56,416 bases of DNA from Paludibacteraceae bacterium (GCA_017555595.1 JAFZGC010000048.1:1-56416), one strand, 5' to 3'. Shown: positions 24,479 to 32,679, counted from the first letter of the stretch. Notes: generated from the sequence alone by a model not told the origin. Made by a program: numbers and translations.

Positions 24479-24646
24479 TTATCTTCTCTTTTTGCCTGTT
24501 AAGCCTTTGAGAATCATACCACCGATTTTGCGCTCGAGGCCTTGTTTGGTGGTTGGGATACCTGTAGCAAGAGCTATTTTGGTCTTCAAGCCCGAGATGC
24601 CTACTGCTCGCTTGAGCGAGAAACTTAGTCCTGGAATTTTTGCCAT
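24479..24646 (-). CDS. Small basic protein, 55 residues, unknown
   Basis: Start ATG at 24646-24644, stop at 24481-24479. The peptide begins MAKIPGLSFSLKRAVGISGL, has about 14 lysines and arginines, is glycine-rich and ends TGKKRR. It has no signal peptide or membrane span and a net charge far above its neighbours. It lies between the lipoprotein gene (53 bases) and the first repeat protein (48 bases), with an A/G-free ribosome site. Conserved placement in one operon is the main support; nucleic-acid binding is a guess from charge. Confidence 0.6.
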   Translation of the reverse strand: MAKIPGLSFSLKRAVGISGLKTKIALATGIPTTKQGLERKIGGMILKGLTGKKRR

Positions 24647-24699
24647 AGTTGTGTTGTTTTAGAGTTGTTTGGAATAGTTTAGAGTGGTGTAGTATTGTA

Positions 24700-25989
24700 T
24701 TACTGGTTGATATAATACTCTGTTTTGAAATACTCGTTGATGGTTTTAGAAGCCAAGACCTCTACCCATACATAGTTGTTGTAGCGAGTGCGCTCGTTCT
24801 CAAAACCCAGGTAGATGACACTTCTACCTTTCACAGGGATGCGCCCATTGCTGGATTGCATGCCCATAATTGAACTATTGACATCATAACTCAACTGATT
24901 GGTAGGCTTGTTGTCTTGGAACCTCTTCGCTTGCGATGAACTGCTAAAGACGAACATATTGATATATGCATCCTCTTCTCGCTTAGGAGTATATTCTCCC
25001 AAAATAGTATTTAAGATGCCTGAACTCCTTGTGGATTCGTACACAAGTAAGCCAAGCGACTTGATTTTGTGATATGAGGCATTCATGTTGTCCTTGAACT
25101 CGCCATCGCTGCTTCGATCAGCTTCGTTGGTAGAGATACGCATACGATAGAGGATATCTGTTGCACCTGCTGGTACTTCAATAGCTACTAAGCCGCGATA
25201 AGATCCAGAGAACATCGCTTTCAACTGTCCGCGAAGGGTGAATTTGCGAGGTTCATCCAATATAGGAGTCATCTTAATACCCTTGACTGACCATGCACGG
25301 AAATCACCCGACTTGGCTTCTACCGTGCGTTCATTGACCGTCAGAGGAGTGAGGCGGTCAAGAGTCTTGGTCGTGTAGGTGATGTGAATAGAAGTGTATT
25401 GCGAGCTTGCGCCTGGGTTGAGTTCCACCAAGTAGATAGCGCTATTCTCAATCTCCATATTGAACTTGAACGATGTTTTATCCGCAATGGTTTTCAGCGT
25501 GGAGTGTGCGTCATAGTTGTACACTTTGAGTGTAGCAGTGCGCTTGGTCTTGATATTTACATGGAGCTTATCGCCGCGCTTGAGATAGACTGGGTAAGCG
25601 GTTTTCTTCTCCACAAGGCAGTCATCATCGTTCACAACGGGCACATGGATATTGTGCATATTATTCTTGATGGTTTGGTGGATATTCTGCTTGAGTTGCT
25701 CCATGCGCTGTTGGAGGGCTTGGCATTTGGCAATAGACGCAGAATCCAAACCATTGGCATTGTAAGTGTAGCATAGTTGGTCTGCCAATTGTGCGAGTTG
25801 GAGTATTTCGTTGGCTTCCATGTGAGGTACAACATCAAGCATGTTTTCTATTTGTTGTACCTTTACCACGGTCTCGTTATACTGTGCTAACATGGATTTT
25901 GACATAGGCTTGCCGTGGGATGACCCACCGCAGGCTGCCATCATGATGGCTATGCCACAAATGAGAATGGGTGTAAGTTTGTTTTTCAT
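24700..25989 (-). CDS. Lipoprotein of unknown function heading the small-protein operon
   Basis: A 429-residue protein with lipobox MMAACGG (Cys20). Residues 28-115 are helical and probably coiled (QQIENMLDVV, LQQRMEQLKQNI). The rest is strand-rich, with YPVYLKRGDKLHVNIKTKRTATLKVYNYD, which resembles a jelly-roll or emp24/GOLD-like beta sandwich, and RGLVAIEVPAGATDILYRMRIS. No catalytic motif was found. It is the first gene after the promoter at 26041-26071. Lipidation implies the periplasm or outer membrane, whereas the repeat proteins downstream appear cytoplasmic. Confidence 0.65.
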   Translation of the reverse strand: MKNKLTPILICGIAIMMAACGGSSHGKPMSKSMLAQYNETVVKVQQIENMLDVVPHMEANEILQLAQLADQLCYTYNANGLDSASIAKCQALQQRMEQLKQNIHQTIKNNMHNIHVPVVNDDDCLVEKKTAYPVYLKRGDKLHVNIKTKRTATLKVYNYDAHSTLKTIADKTSFKFNMEIENSAIYLVELNPGASSQYTSIHITYTTKTLDRLTPLTVNERTVEAKSGDFRAWSVKGIKMTPILDEPRKFTLRGQLKAMFSGSYRGLVAIEVPAGATDILYRMRISTNEADRSSDGEFKDNMNASYHKIKSLGLLVYESTRSSGILNTILGEYTPKREEDAYINMFVFSSSSQAKRFQDNKPTNQLSYDVNSSIMGMQSSNGRIPVKGRSVIYLGFENERTRYNNYVWVEVLASKTINEYFKTEYYINQ

Positions 25990-26040
25990 CTTAATAGGTT
26001 GATTATAAATTATTTGTTGTTGTTATTTGTCTTTGCTTTG

Positions 26041-26071
26041 CAAAGGTAGTGTTTTTTCGCTATGCGACCAA
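26041..26071 (-). promoter_or_regulatory. Promoter of the lipoprotein/small-protein operon
   Basis: The minus-strand -7 box TACCTTTG is at 26048-26041 and TTG at 26071-26069, with a 20-base spacer. Confidence 0.75.
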
Positions 26072-26167
26072 GAAATGCGTTGGTTCTTGTTGGTTCTTTT
26101 GACTGCCAAGTGTCTGCCAGAGGGTATCGATGGCACGATTTTCGTGCTGTATTTGGAGTTTGGCACA

Positions 26168-26471
26168 CAAAAAAAGGCATGAACGATTCCTTGTCCATAC
26201 CTTGAGGTCCTGAGAAAACCCGTATCGTCAAACAACGAATCGCCCACGCCTACACGTGGGCATTCGCTCTTTATTCGACACGATACTTACAAATATACCA
26301 CCAATCGGCGACGATGTTTTTACTCATTCGTGCCTAAACTGACGCTATACAAATTGAAATTTCTCAGGTTTCAAGGTATGTTAGCGAATAAATAGCCAAT
26401 GCTACTTTTTTTATGTCTTGAGAGGGTACTGCTGCACACGTGCGGCAGATGAGTCATAGCCTCCACCCTTT
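26168..26471 (-). ncRNA. Candidate structured RNA of about 300 nt upstream of the lipoprotein operon
   Basis: The 700 bases 25990-26687 have no credible gene. A canonical promoter (26479-26509) reads leftward into a region with paired segments: CATACCTTGA and CCTGAGAAA (26380-26360, minus strand) match TCAAGGTATG and TTTCTCAGG (26217-26196), enclosing a hairpin GTATCGT...ACGATAC whose tip is GCCCACG-TGTAGG-CGTGGGC (26262-26243). The end is GGTATG...CATGCC (26201-26176) followed by a run of seven T. That terminator uses bases also needed for the long stem, so the two folds exclude each other. No match to RNase P, 6S, SRP or a known riboswitch was recognised. It could be a free RNA or an attenuator of the operon. 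Confidence 0.5.
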
Positions 26472-26478
26472 CAGCGAA

Positions 26479-26509
26479 CAAAGGTACGGAAAAAATTGCA
26501 GATACGCAA
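26479..26509 (-). promoter_or_regulatory. Promoter of the candidate RNA
   Basis: The minus-strand -7 box TACCTTTG is at 26486-26479 and TTG at 26509-26507, with exactly 20 bases between. The transcript would start near 26471. Confidence 0.75.
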
Positions 26510-26687
26510 ATTTTTGGTTGAAAAAGTTTTAAAATTTCTAAAGGTAATCAGACGCATGATTATCTGATCCTATATGGAAAGCTGCTGAATCACTAAAGAA
26601 TCGCTAAAGATTTGTGGCTGAAATGTAGTGTACTATTTGCTGAAAAAGGACTCCCTTTTCAGTAAAATACAACGCAGAAGTGAGGAA

Positions 26688-27764
26688 TTATCGGATAGGT
26701 TTGGTTTGTTTGACTTGAGCGTCAAGTAGCATGAATTGCTCGCCAAGATATTGAGACCATACTTCTATGCATTGATGGCGCAAGGCAGGATCATCGGTAT
26801 AGGTGTTTGCCAAAGAGTCGCGGGTAGCCGCTTGAGCATGCCAAACACCCACATACAAAGGATGTTGGGTAAATTGGAAATAGGTACTTATAGAATCAGC
26901 TACACTTTGCAACGGTTCTAACTCTTTTGCCACATACAAATGCACTTTCTCGATCATCTCTTGTTCGTGGAGTTTTTGGGTCATATACTGTTCTGCAACA
27001 GTAGCCATCTGTTCGGACTCTTGATAGATGTGATAGGTGCGAACAGAAAGCAATGTGCTGATTATCAGTATGATGATCGCCACGAAATAGGGAAGGTGTT
27101 TCTTGGCACGTTCTTGGTGTTCGATGGAAGCACGAAGCGCAGAGAGGTTGGCAAACTGGCGCTTTTGGCAGCGTTGGCGAAGGCATTGATAACGCTTTGG
27201 GAAAAGCAGGGAAAGTACCTCGGCGAACTTATTGATATCTTCTTGCACATCGTTTTGAAGGTGTGCGGAGTCGGTTTGACTCAATCCAAAATCGATGAGC
27301 TTGACATTTTGCCCGTTACGGGTGATGAGGATATTGCTACTCTTGAGGTCATGATGAACGAGTTGGAGAGAGTGGATATACTCCAAAGCATCGAGCAGTT
27401 GCATCATCACGCGTTGGCGTGCGGATTTAGAGGGGTTAGTAGTTAGCCACTCTGCCAAAGTGGTGCCATCCACATACTCCATGACGATGCACCTTCCGTA
27501 GCCCTCTACCTCCTCCAGCGAGTAGGTCTCGGCGATATGGGGATGAGAGAGCGAAACGCCTAAAGCGAACTCGCGCTCTTGCAAGAGAAGGTGGTCGGTG
27601 AGCGACTGGCTATCGGCAGACAAGCCCTTCAAAACGAAATACTTACCATAGCGTTTGGCATGGTAGAGCATATTGTGGTTTCGCTGCTGAAAGAGCGCGA
27701 TGTCCGTCCAGTCGGCGGAGATGGATTGAGGAGCGATGAAGCTAGAGTCGGAGATGTCGGTCAT
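26688..27764 (-). CDS. Membrane serine/threonine kinase-like protein, divergent
   Basis: A 358-residue protein. Residues 20-215 are a protein kinase domain: lysine in FVLKGL (Lys46), catalytic loop HHDLKSSN (137-144), LIDFGLS (DFG at 158-160). No glycine-rich loop is visible before Lys46, and the activation segment is very short: helix F-like EDINKFAEVL starts about 15 residues after DFG and no APE is seen. One membrane helix (about 224-242) is followed by a 115-residue coiled, probably periplasmic, part. Its start overlaps the upstream gene by 4 bases. It may act on that partner or be a pseudokinase. Confidence 0.8.
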   Translation of the reverse strand: MTDISDSSFIAPQSISADWTDIALFQQRNHNMLYHAKRYGKYFVLKGLSADSQSLTDHLLLQEREFALGVSLSHPHIAETYSLEEVEGYGRCIVMEYVDGTTLAEWLTTNPSKSARQRVMMQLLDALEYIHSLQLVHHDLKSSNILITRNGQNVKLIDFGLSQTDSAHLQNDVQEDINKFAEVLSLLFPKRYQCLRQRCQKRQFANLSALRASIEHQERAKKHLPYFVAIIILIISTLLSVRTYHIYQESEQMATVAEQYMTQKLHEQEMIEKVHLYVAKELEPLQSVADSISTYFQFTQHPLYVGVWHAQAATRDSLANTYTDDPALRHQCIEVWSQYLGEQFMLLDAQVKQTKPIR

Positions 27765-28333
27765 AGTTTTGTAACAGAAGTCAAGCCATTGCGTTTGCCT
27801 GCGACATAGGAAGTGCGGGTGCCGTCGGCGAGGAGGATATTGTCGAGGTACATAGGCTGATCGATCATAAAGCGCGCTGCAGAAAAGGTGGTGCCTTGTT
27901 GGAGCTTGGCGTTTTTTGAATCCTCCACAATAAATTGGTTATTACCCAAATAACGGAATACACATTGGCGATTTGGTTGCCACGCTACTGCTATCCTCTC
28001 ACCCACATGCAAGTCAGCAGTCTGTATGCCTTCGCTCGTGCACAAGGCGCTCTCGATGCCTCCTTGCTGCTCCAGTGCAACGAGGTAGGTGTGCCAGTCG
28101 GCATGGTCAAGAAAGCGCGCCAAGGTGTTGAGCGTGGAGATGCGAGGCGCACCGTTGCTCTCGACATATCCCCAGAGGCGTTTGATGGTGGATAGCGACA
28201 TGATGGTATGTTGCTTTAGCCAGATATGTTTGATGAGCAACTGAAAGTCTGCAGGCGAATGCAACGCTTGTCCAATACGTTTTTCTATGTCGTTGCGAAG
28301 TTGGACTATTTCAGGAGAAAATTGAGTGGGCAT
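27761..28333 (-). CDS. Unknown protein with HTH-like region, partner of the kinase
   Basis: About 190 residues from the ATG at 28333, chosen because the promoter box lies at 28358-28365 and excludes the longer reading. The N-terminal half (QLRNDIEKRIGQAL, then MSLSTIKRLWGYV and PRISTLNTLARFLDHADWHTYLVAL) looks like a helix-turn-helix-type arrangement seen in some Bacteroidota proteins. The C-terminal half has strands, including LHVGERIAVAWQPNRQCVFRYLG and FSAARFMIDQPMYL. It overlaps the kinase start by 4 bases (ATGA), implying translational coupling. Function unknown. Confidence 0.6.
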   Translation of the reverse strand: MPTQFSPEIVQLRNDIEKRIGQALHSPADFQLLIKHIWLKQHTIMSLSTIKRLWGYVESNGAPRISTLNTLARFLDHADWHTYLVALEQQGGIESALCTSEGIQTADLHVGERIAVAWQPNRQCVFRYLGNNQFIVEDSKNAKLQQGTTFSAARFMIDQPMYLDNILLADGTRTSYVAGKRNGLTSVTKL

Positions 28334-28357
28334 GATATATTTGTTAAGTTTTGAGCG

Positions 28358-28388
28358 CAAAGGTACAGAATTATTTTGGATTGGGCAA
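28358..28388 (-). promoter_or_regulatory. Promoter of the HTH-like/kinase operon
   Basis: The minus-strand -7 box TACCTTTG is at 28365-28358 and TTG at 28388-28386, with a 20-base spacer; the -33 box touches the nadB terminator. Confidence 0.75.
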
Positions 28389-28417
28389 GAAAAATCGCTT
28401 TTTAGGGCGATTTTTCT
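28388..28417. terminator. Terminator after nadB
   Basis: AGAAAAATCGC at 28388-28398 pairs with GCGATTTTTCT at 28407-28417. The A/T-rich stem can end transcription from either side; here it separates nadB from the next promoter. Confidence 0.7.
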
Positions 28418-28449
28418 GGTGGAGGGTGTAAGGTGTAAAGATAGGAATT

Positions 28450-30048
28450 TTACCACACCTCGTTGTTATTGGTGTTGGGTGATTTGGGGTAATCGATTGT
28501 ATAGTGCAAGCCACGAGATTCTTTGCGCTCCAAAGCTTGGCGGGTAATCAAATAACCCACATTGATCATATTGCGCAGTTCGCAGATGTCCTTGGTGGCC
28601 TTGACGCGCTTGAAGAGGTCTTCGGTCTCTTCGTAGAGCAAGTCCAGACGCTCCCAAGCACGGCGCAAGCGCAAATCGCTACGAACAATACCCACATAAG
28701 TGGACATCACTTGTCCTACCTCACGCATGTCTTGCGAGATGAGTACATACTCCTCGTTGGTCATCGTTCCTTCGTCGTTCCACTCTGGTACTTGCTCGTT
28801 GAAATCGTAGGTTTCTATCATACTGAGCGAGTGTTTAGCTGCCGCATCGGCATAGACAACGGCCTCAATAAGGGAGTTAGAAGCCAAGCGATTGCCACCA
28901 TGCAAGCCTGTGCAACTGCACTCACCCACCGCATACAGACGGCGGATAGTGGATTGCGCATCCAAGTCCACTTTGATACCGCCGCACATATAGTGCGCAC
29001 AAGGGGTGACAGGGATATACTCCTTCGTGATATCAATGCCGAGACTGAGGCACTTGGCATAGATATTTGGGAAATGGTGCTTGGTCTCCTCGGGGTCTTT
29101 GTGTGTGACATCGAGGCAGACATGGTCCAGACCGTGGATCTTCATCTCGTTGTCGATAGCACGCGCGACGATATCGCGTGGCGCAAGAGAGAGACGTGGA
29201 TCGTATTTCTGCATAAACTCCTCGCCATTAGGTAGGCGGAGGATACCACCGTAACCACGCATCGCCTCGGTGATGAGGTATGCAGGGTGTGTCTCGGTTG
29301 GGTTATAGAGGGCTGTTGGGTGGAACTGCACAAACTCCATGTCCTTGACCAGTCCCTTGGCGCGATAGACCATCGCAATACCGTCGCCCGTAGCGACATT
29401 AGGGTTGGTAGTGGTAGCATAGACAGCGCCTGTGCCGCCTGTAGCCATGAGGGTGATGCGGCTGAGGTAGGTGTCGATCTTGCCCGTATCAGGGTTGAGG
29501 ATATACGCACCGTAGCACTCGATATCGGGTGTGCGGCGAGTGACACGCACGCCGAGGTGGTGTTGGGTGATGATCTCTACGGCAAAGTGATTTTCGAGCA
29601 CATCGATATAGGGGTTGTTGCGTACCGCAGCCATGAGTCCGCGTTGGATCTCTGCGCCTGTGTCGTCGGCATGGTGGAGAATACGGAACTCAGAGTGTCC
29701 GCCCTCACGATGGAGGTCAAAGGTACCGTCGTCCTTTTTGTCGAAGTTCACGCCCCAGTTGACGAGTTCCTCGATCTGCTTAGGGGCTTGGCGCACTACT
29801 TGCTCTACCGCAGCAGGGTCGCTGAGCCAGTCGCCTGCTACCATGGTGTCGTGGATGTGCTTTTCGAAGTCATCTACGAGCATGTTGGTTACACTGGCGA
29901 TACCGCCTTGCGCACGGCTGGTGTTGGTTTCTTTGAGGGTCGTCTTGCAGCAGAGTGCAATACGATACTTCTGGCTGCGAGCCACTTTGAGCGCAAAGCT
30001 CATGCCCGCTACACCGCCACCGATGATGAGAAAATCATACTTTTTCAT
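28450..30048 (-). CDS. nadB: L-aspartate oxidase
   Basis: A 532-residue flavoprotein of the succinate dehydrogenase/fumarate reductase family. FAD-binding FLIIGGGVAGMSFAL is at the N terminus, TSRAQGGIASV near 43-53, HREGGHSEFRILH near 113-125, TGGTGAVY, and the C-terminal helical domain. HREGGHS and the glutamate pattern favour aspartate oxidase over succinate dehydrogenase. It converts aspartate to iminoaspartate, the first step of NAD synthesis with NadA. nadA and nadC are not adjacent. The upstream stretch 30049-30291 holds a partial palindromic repeat and no clear promoter box. Confidence 0.95.
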   Translation of the reverse strand: MKKYDFLIIGGGVAGMSFALKVARSQKYRIALCCKTTLKETNTSRAQGGIASVTNMLVDDFEKHIHDTMVAGDWLSDPAAVEQVVRQAPKQIEELVNWGVNFDKKDDGTFDLHREGGHSEFRILHHADDTGAEIQRGLMAAVRNNPYIDVLENHFAVEIITQHHLGVRVTRRTPDIECYGAYILNPDTGKIDTYLSRITLMATGGTGAVYATTTNPNVATGDGIAMVYRAKGLVKDMEFVQFHPTALYNPTETHPAYLITEAMRGYGGILRLPNGEEFMQKYDPRLSLAPRDIVARAIDNEMKIHGLDHVCLDVTHKDPEETKHHFPNIYAKCLSLGIDITKEYIPVTPCAHYMCGGIKVDLDAQSTIRRLYAVGECSCTGLHGGNRLASNSLIEAVVYADAAAKHSLSMIETYDFNEQVPEWNDEGTMTNEEYVLISQDMREVGQVMSTYVGIVRSDLRLRRAWERLDLLYEETEDLFKRVKATKDICELRNMINVGYLITRQALERKESRGLHYTIDYPKSPNTNNNEVW

Positions 30049-30079
30049 ATGTTATTATTTTAACCTCCTACTTGAACTA

Positions 30080-30205
30080 AATATCTCCTACTCGCCTACG
30101 GCTCGAGAAATCTAATAAATCTTTTAATCCTCGTCTCTGATTTTATTGCCACCGCTCCTCGCTACCTTCGCTATCACCCTCTCCGCTCGTGCGCTGAATC
30201 TTAAG
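30080..30205. repeat. Partial copy of the palindromic repeat seen at 283-660
   Basis: TCGAGAAATCTAATAAATCT, then ATTGCCACCGCTCCTC (30145-30160), and CTCGTGCGCTGAATCTTAA match one arm of the element downstream of the aldolase. Only a single arm is present here. Confidence 0.6.
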
Positions 30206-30254
30206 TAAATAGCGGAGTTAGCAGACAATTTTTTTAACGACAATATCGACAATG

Positions 30255-30290
30255 TTGCGCCCAAATCAATATCCCTTGGGCGCAAGGGAT
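30255..30290. terminator. Overlapping hairpins after the lectin-like gene
   Basis: TTGCGCCCAA (30255-30264) pairs with TTGGGCGCAA (30276-30285). Alternatively ATCCCTTG (30271-30278) pairs with CAAGGGAT (30283-30290). The two stems exclude each other. They lie directly after the stop of the gene ending at 30292 and most likely form its terminator, although the T-run is weak. Confidence 0.5.
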
Positions 30291-30291
30291 G

Positions 30292-31179
30292 TTATTCTAT
30301 ATCTTTGATTAGGCGAATGGAAAGTCCCGAATAACGATAGGCACTATTTATCTTGATGTATTCTGCCGAAAACTCCAAGTTCATAGGACCGCAACCTCCG
30401 TTGGGAGAGGTCGTCCAATAGTATCCTTTTGAGCCAGAAGCATATATGGAATTGCCCTGACGGTAACCAACAGCAGGCAGAAAAATGGCACCTGCCTCCT
30501 CCATCTGTTGCCATTGCTCCAATGTGAAAGTATTATGCACGGCATAATAATCTCTACTCCAATGTCCATACGCACCACTATTAAAGGTAAGCCCCTCTAT
30601 CCCCACCCAATCATCGGGCAGCAAGATTAGACCATTCACACCATTGATATGAGCAATACCATTGAGCGCGGTGGCGTTAGGGCGATAAGACAAGATATAG
30701 TTCCATTCATCTGCACTCATCGTGCGCCAAGTGTTGGCGGTGTCTGTGCCGATACTATTTGTTCCCCAGTCCACGAAAGTGGAATAAGAGCCATTATTCT
30801 GTATTGTGCGCGTTGGGTCATCACCCGTACCCCAACCAAACATATCTATCCAACCATCGTAGGTAGGCGATATGTTGGCATTTGCATCACCCACACGATC
30901 CAATTGACTTTCTGCAAAGCGCCATTGGTTGTTGAGAGGGTGGTATTGCAAATTACCCGAAGAAAAGGCGATTTGTTGGGTTGCACTGACAGAGAATTTG
31001 CCTACTTTTTGAGAAGAATCTTCGATTTCATCGGTAAAAGTGATGCTATCCACATCTGTAATGGCGAAGGTGGTTTTAACACCATCTTGCCAAACATACA
31101 TGTGCTTTTGCGCCGAAAGGGTCAGCGAAAAGAGGCAGAGGAGAGTGACAACAACTATTTTACTATTCCTTTGTTTCAT
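30292..31179 (-). CDS. Secreted protein with C-type-lectin/FGE-like fold pattern
   Basis: A 295-residue relative of the pair at 3855-5628. It has a signal peptide ending LTLSAQ, not a lipobox, then a short linker domain (MYVWQDGVKTTFAITDVDSITFTDE) common at the N terminus of Bacteroidales surface proteins. The main domain reads IAFSSGNLQYHP, WRFAESQLDRVG, GWIDMFGWGTG, TWRTMSADEWNYILSYR, GLILLPDDWVG, GAIFLPAVGYRQG, GYYWTTSPNGG and LSIRLIKDIE. The start overlaps the cca stop by 17 bases, so it is probably translated from the cca message. The ligand is unknown. Confidence 0.75.
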   Translation of the reverse strand: MKQRNSKIVVVTLLCLFSLTLSAQKHMYVWQDGVKTTFAITDVDSITFTDEIEDSSQKVGKFSVSATQQIAFSSGNLQYHPLNNQWRFAESQLDRVGDANANISPTYDGWIDMFGWGTGDDPTRTIQNNGSYSTFVDWGTNSIGTDTANTWRTMSADEWNYILSYRPNATALNGIAHINGVNGLILLPDDWVGIEGLTFNSGAYGHWSRDYYAVHNTFTLEQWQQMEEAGAIFLPAVGYRQGNSIYASGSKGYYWTTSPNGGCGPMNLEFSAEYIKINSAYRYSGLSIRLIKDIE

Positions 31180-32569
31180 TGGCGATTTTTAGTAAATATG
31201 CTTTGGCAGCCTCGTACTCGTTGGGGATGATGCCGTCGAGTATGGCGTCTTTGATTGCGTTTTTGAGTTCGCCGACACGCGAGCAAGGTTCGAGACCAAG
31301 CAACTGCATGATCTCCTCGCCGCGCACAGGCGGTTGGAAATTGCGGATACGATCTTTCTCCTCCAGTTCGATCATCTTCTGCCGTACCAGTTCGTAATTC
31401 TTATGGAAGCGACGCACTTTCTCTTCGTTCTTGGAAGTGATGTCGGCATCGCAAAGCAACATTAGGTCATCAATATCATCGCCCGCCTCAAACAACAAGC
31501 GGCGAACAGCAGAATCGGTGACAGTGTCCTCGATCAGATTGATAGGGCGCATGTGCAGGTCCACCATCTTGATGACATACTGCATCTTCTCGTTCTGTGG
31601 CATCTTCATGGTCTTGAAGATACGAGGAATCATCTTGGCGCCGAGGTAGTTATGGTTGCGGAAGGTCCAACCTGCATGGTCGTCCCAAGCCTTGGATTTA
31701 GGTTTGCCTATATCGTGCAAGAGGGCAGCCCAACGAAGCCAGAGGTTGTCGGACTTTTGGGCGAGGTTATCCAGCACTTGCAGCGTATGGAAGAACACAT
31801 CTTTGTGTCCTTTGCCATCTTTGGTCTCTACGCCTTTGAGTGCGCTGAGTTCGGGGAAAATTAGCGGAAGAAGTCCTGTTTTATCGAGTAATATCCATCC
31901 TACGGACGGCTTGCGTGAGAGCATGATCTTGTTGAGTTCCTCTACAATACGCTCCTTGGTGATAATCTTGATTCGTTCGCGGTTTCTCTCGATGGATTCG
32001 AAGGTTTCTCGATCTAAGTAGAAGCCGAGTTGAGTAGCGAAACGGATGGCACGCATCATGCGCAGCGGGTCATCGCTATAGGTAATATCAGGGTCAAGGG
32101 GGGTGCGGATGGTGCACTCGTTCATATCGTGTATGCCGCCGAAGGGATCAAGCAGTTCGCCATAGCGGTCTTTATTGAGGCAGACTGCCATGGCGTTAAT
32201 CGTAAAGTCACGACGGTTTTGGTCGTCCTCCAAGGTGCCGTCCTCCACGATAGGATTGCGGGAATCGTGGAGGTAACTCTCACGACGAGCACCTACGAAC
32301 TCTAATTCTATCTTGCCACGCTTGACTTGGGCTGTTCCGTAGGTCTTGAAGACGCTAAGGTGCGCCCCTTTGCCGAGGCGTTTGGCGACTGCTTGTGCGA
32401 GGTCAATGCCACTGCCTACAACCACCACATCAATGTCGGTGCTGTCGCGATGTAGGAAAATATCGCGCACATAACCGCCAATGACATAGCACTCCAAGCC
32501 GAGACGGTCGGCTTCTTCGCCTACAAGGTGGAGGATTGGGAGGTCTATTTGAGGGTGAGTGGCTAGCAT
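31163..32569 (-). CDS. cca: CCA tRNA nucleotidyltransferase with HD domain
   Basis: A 468-residue protein from the start at 32569; the longer reading adds unconserved residues that overlap an inverted repeat. The polymerase head has CYVIGGYVRD and the metal-binding DSTDIDVVV (DxD, about 45-47), followed by RRDFTINAMAV and the neck DPLRMMRAIRFATQLGF. A C-terminal HD domain (ALLHDIGKPK) is present. It adds or repairs the 3' CCA of tRNAs; the tmRNA in this window lacks an encoded CCA and would need it. Confidence 0.93.
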   Translation of the reverse strand: MLATHPQIDLPILHLVGEEADRLGLECYVIGGYVRDIFLHRDSTDIDVVVVGSGIDLAQAVAKRLGKGAHLSVFKTYGTAQVKRGKIELEFVGARRESYLHDSRNPIVEDGTLEDDQNRRDFTINAMAVCLNKDRYGELLDPFGGIHDMNECTIRTPLDPDITYSDDPLRMMRAIRFATQLGFYLDRETFESIERNRERIKIITKERIVEELNKIMLSRKPSVGWILLDKTGLLPLIFPELSALKGVETKDGKGHKDVFFHTLQVLDNLAQKSDNLWLRWAALLHDIGKPKSKAWDDHAGWTFRNHNYLGAKMIPRIFKTMKMPQNEKMQYVIKMVDLHMRPINLIEDTVTDSAVRRLLFEAGDDIDDLMLLCDADITSKNEEKVRRFHKNYELVRQKMIELEEKDRIRNFQPPVRGEEIMQLLGLEPCSRVGELKNAIKDAILDGIIPNEYEAAKAYLLKIANETKE

Positions 32570-32579
32570 ATTGATCCAT

Positions 32580-32665
32580 GAACCAAGAACCAGGAGCAAA
32601 GACATATTAGTATCGACTGATACAGCCGAGTCATTTCTGTCTTGGTTCCTGGCTCTTGATTCCTT
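32580..32665. repeat. Imperfect inverted repeat between efp and cca
   Basis: GAACCAAGAACCAGGAGC near 32580 and the reverse complement of TCTTGGTTCCTGGCTCTTGA near 32638-32657 agree at about 20 of 24 positions, giving a long hairpin with a roughly 35-base loop. It may end the efp transcript. Confidence 0.45.
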
Positions 32666-32679
32666 ATTCTATAAAAATC

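Noticed and set aside
26243..26262. Hairpin GCCCACG-CCTACA-CGTGGGC considered as an IS200/IS605-type end
   Set aside because: No tnpA or tnpB gene or second end nearby; it fits better as the tip of the candidate RNA.
26168..26471. Identification of the candidate RNA as RNase P RNA, 6S RNA or SRP RNA
   Set aside because: The RNase P core (GAGGAAAGUCC, ACAGAA), the SRP tetraloop region and a 6S-like two-sided central bubble are not seen.
28334..28456. N-terminal extension of the HTH-like protein
   Set aside because: It overlaps the nadB terminator and the promoter at 28358-28388, so it cannot be part of the transcript.
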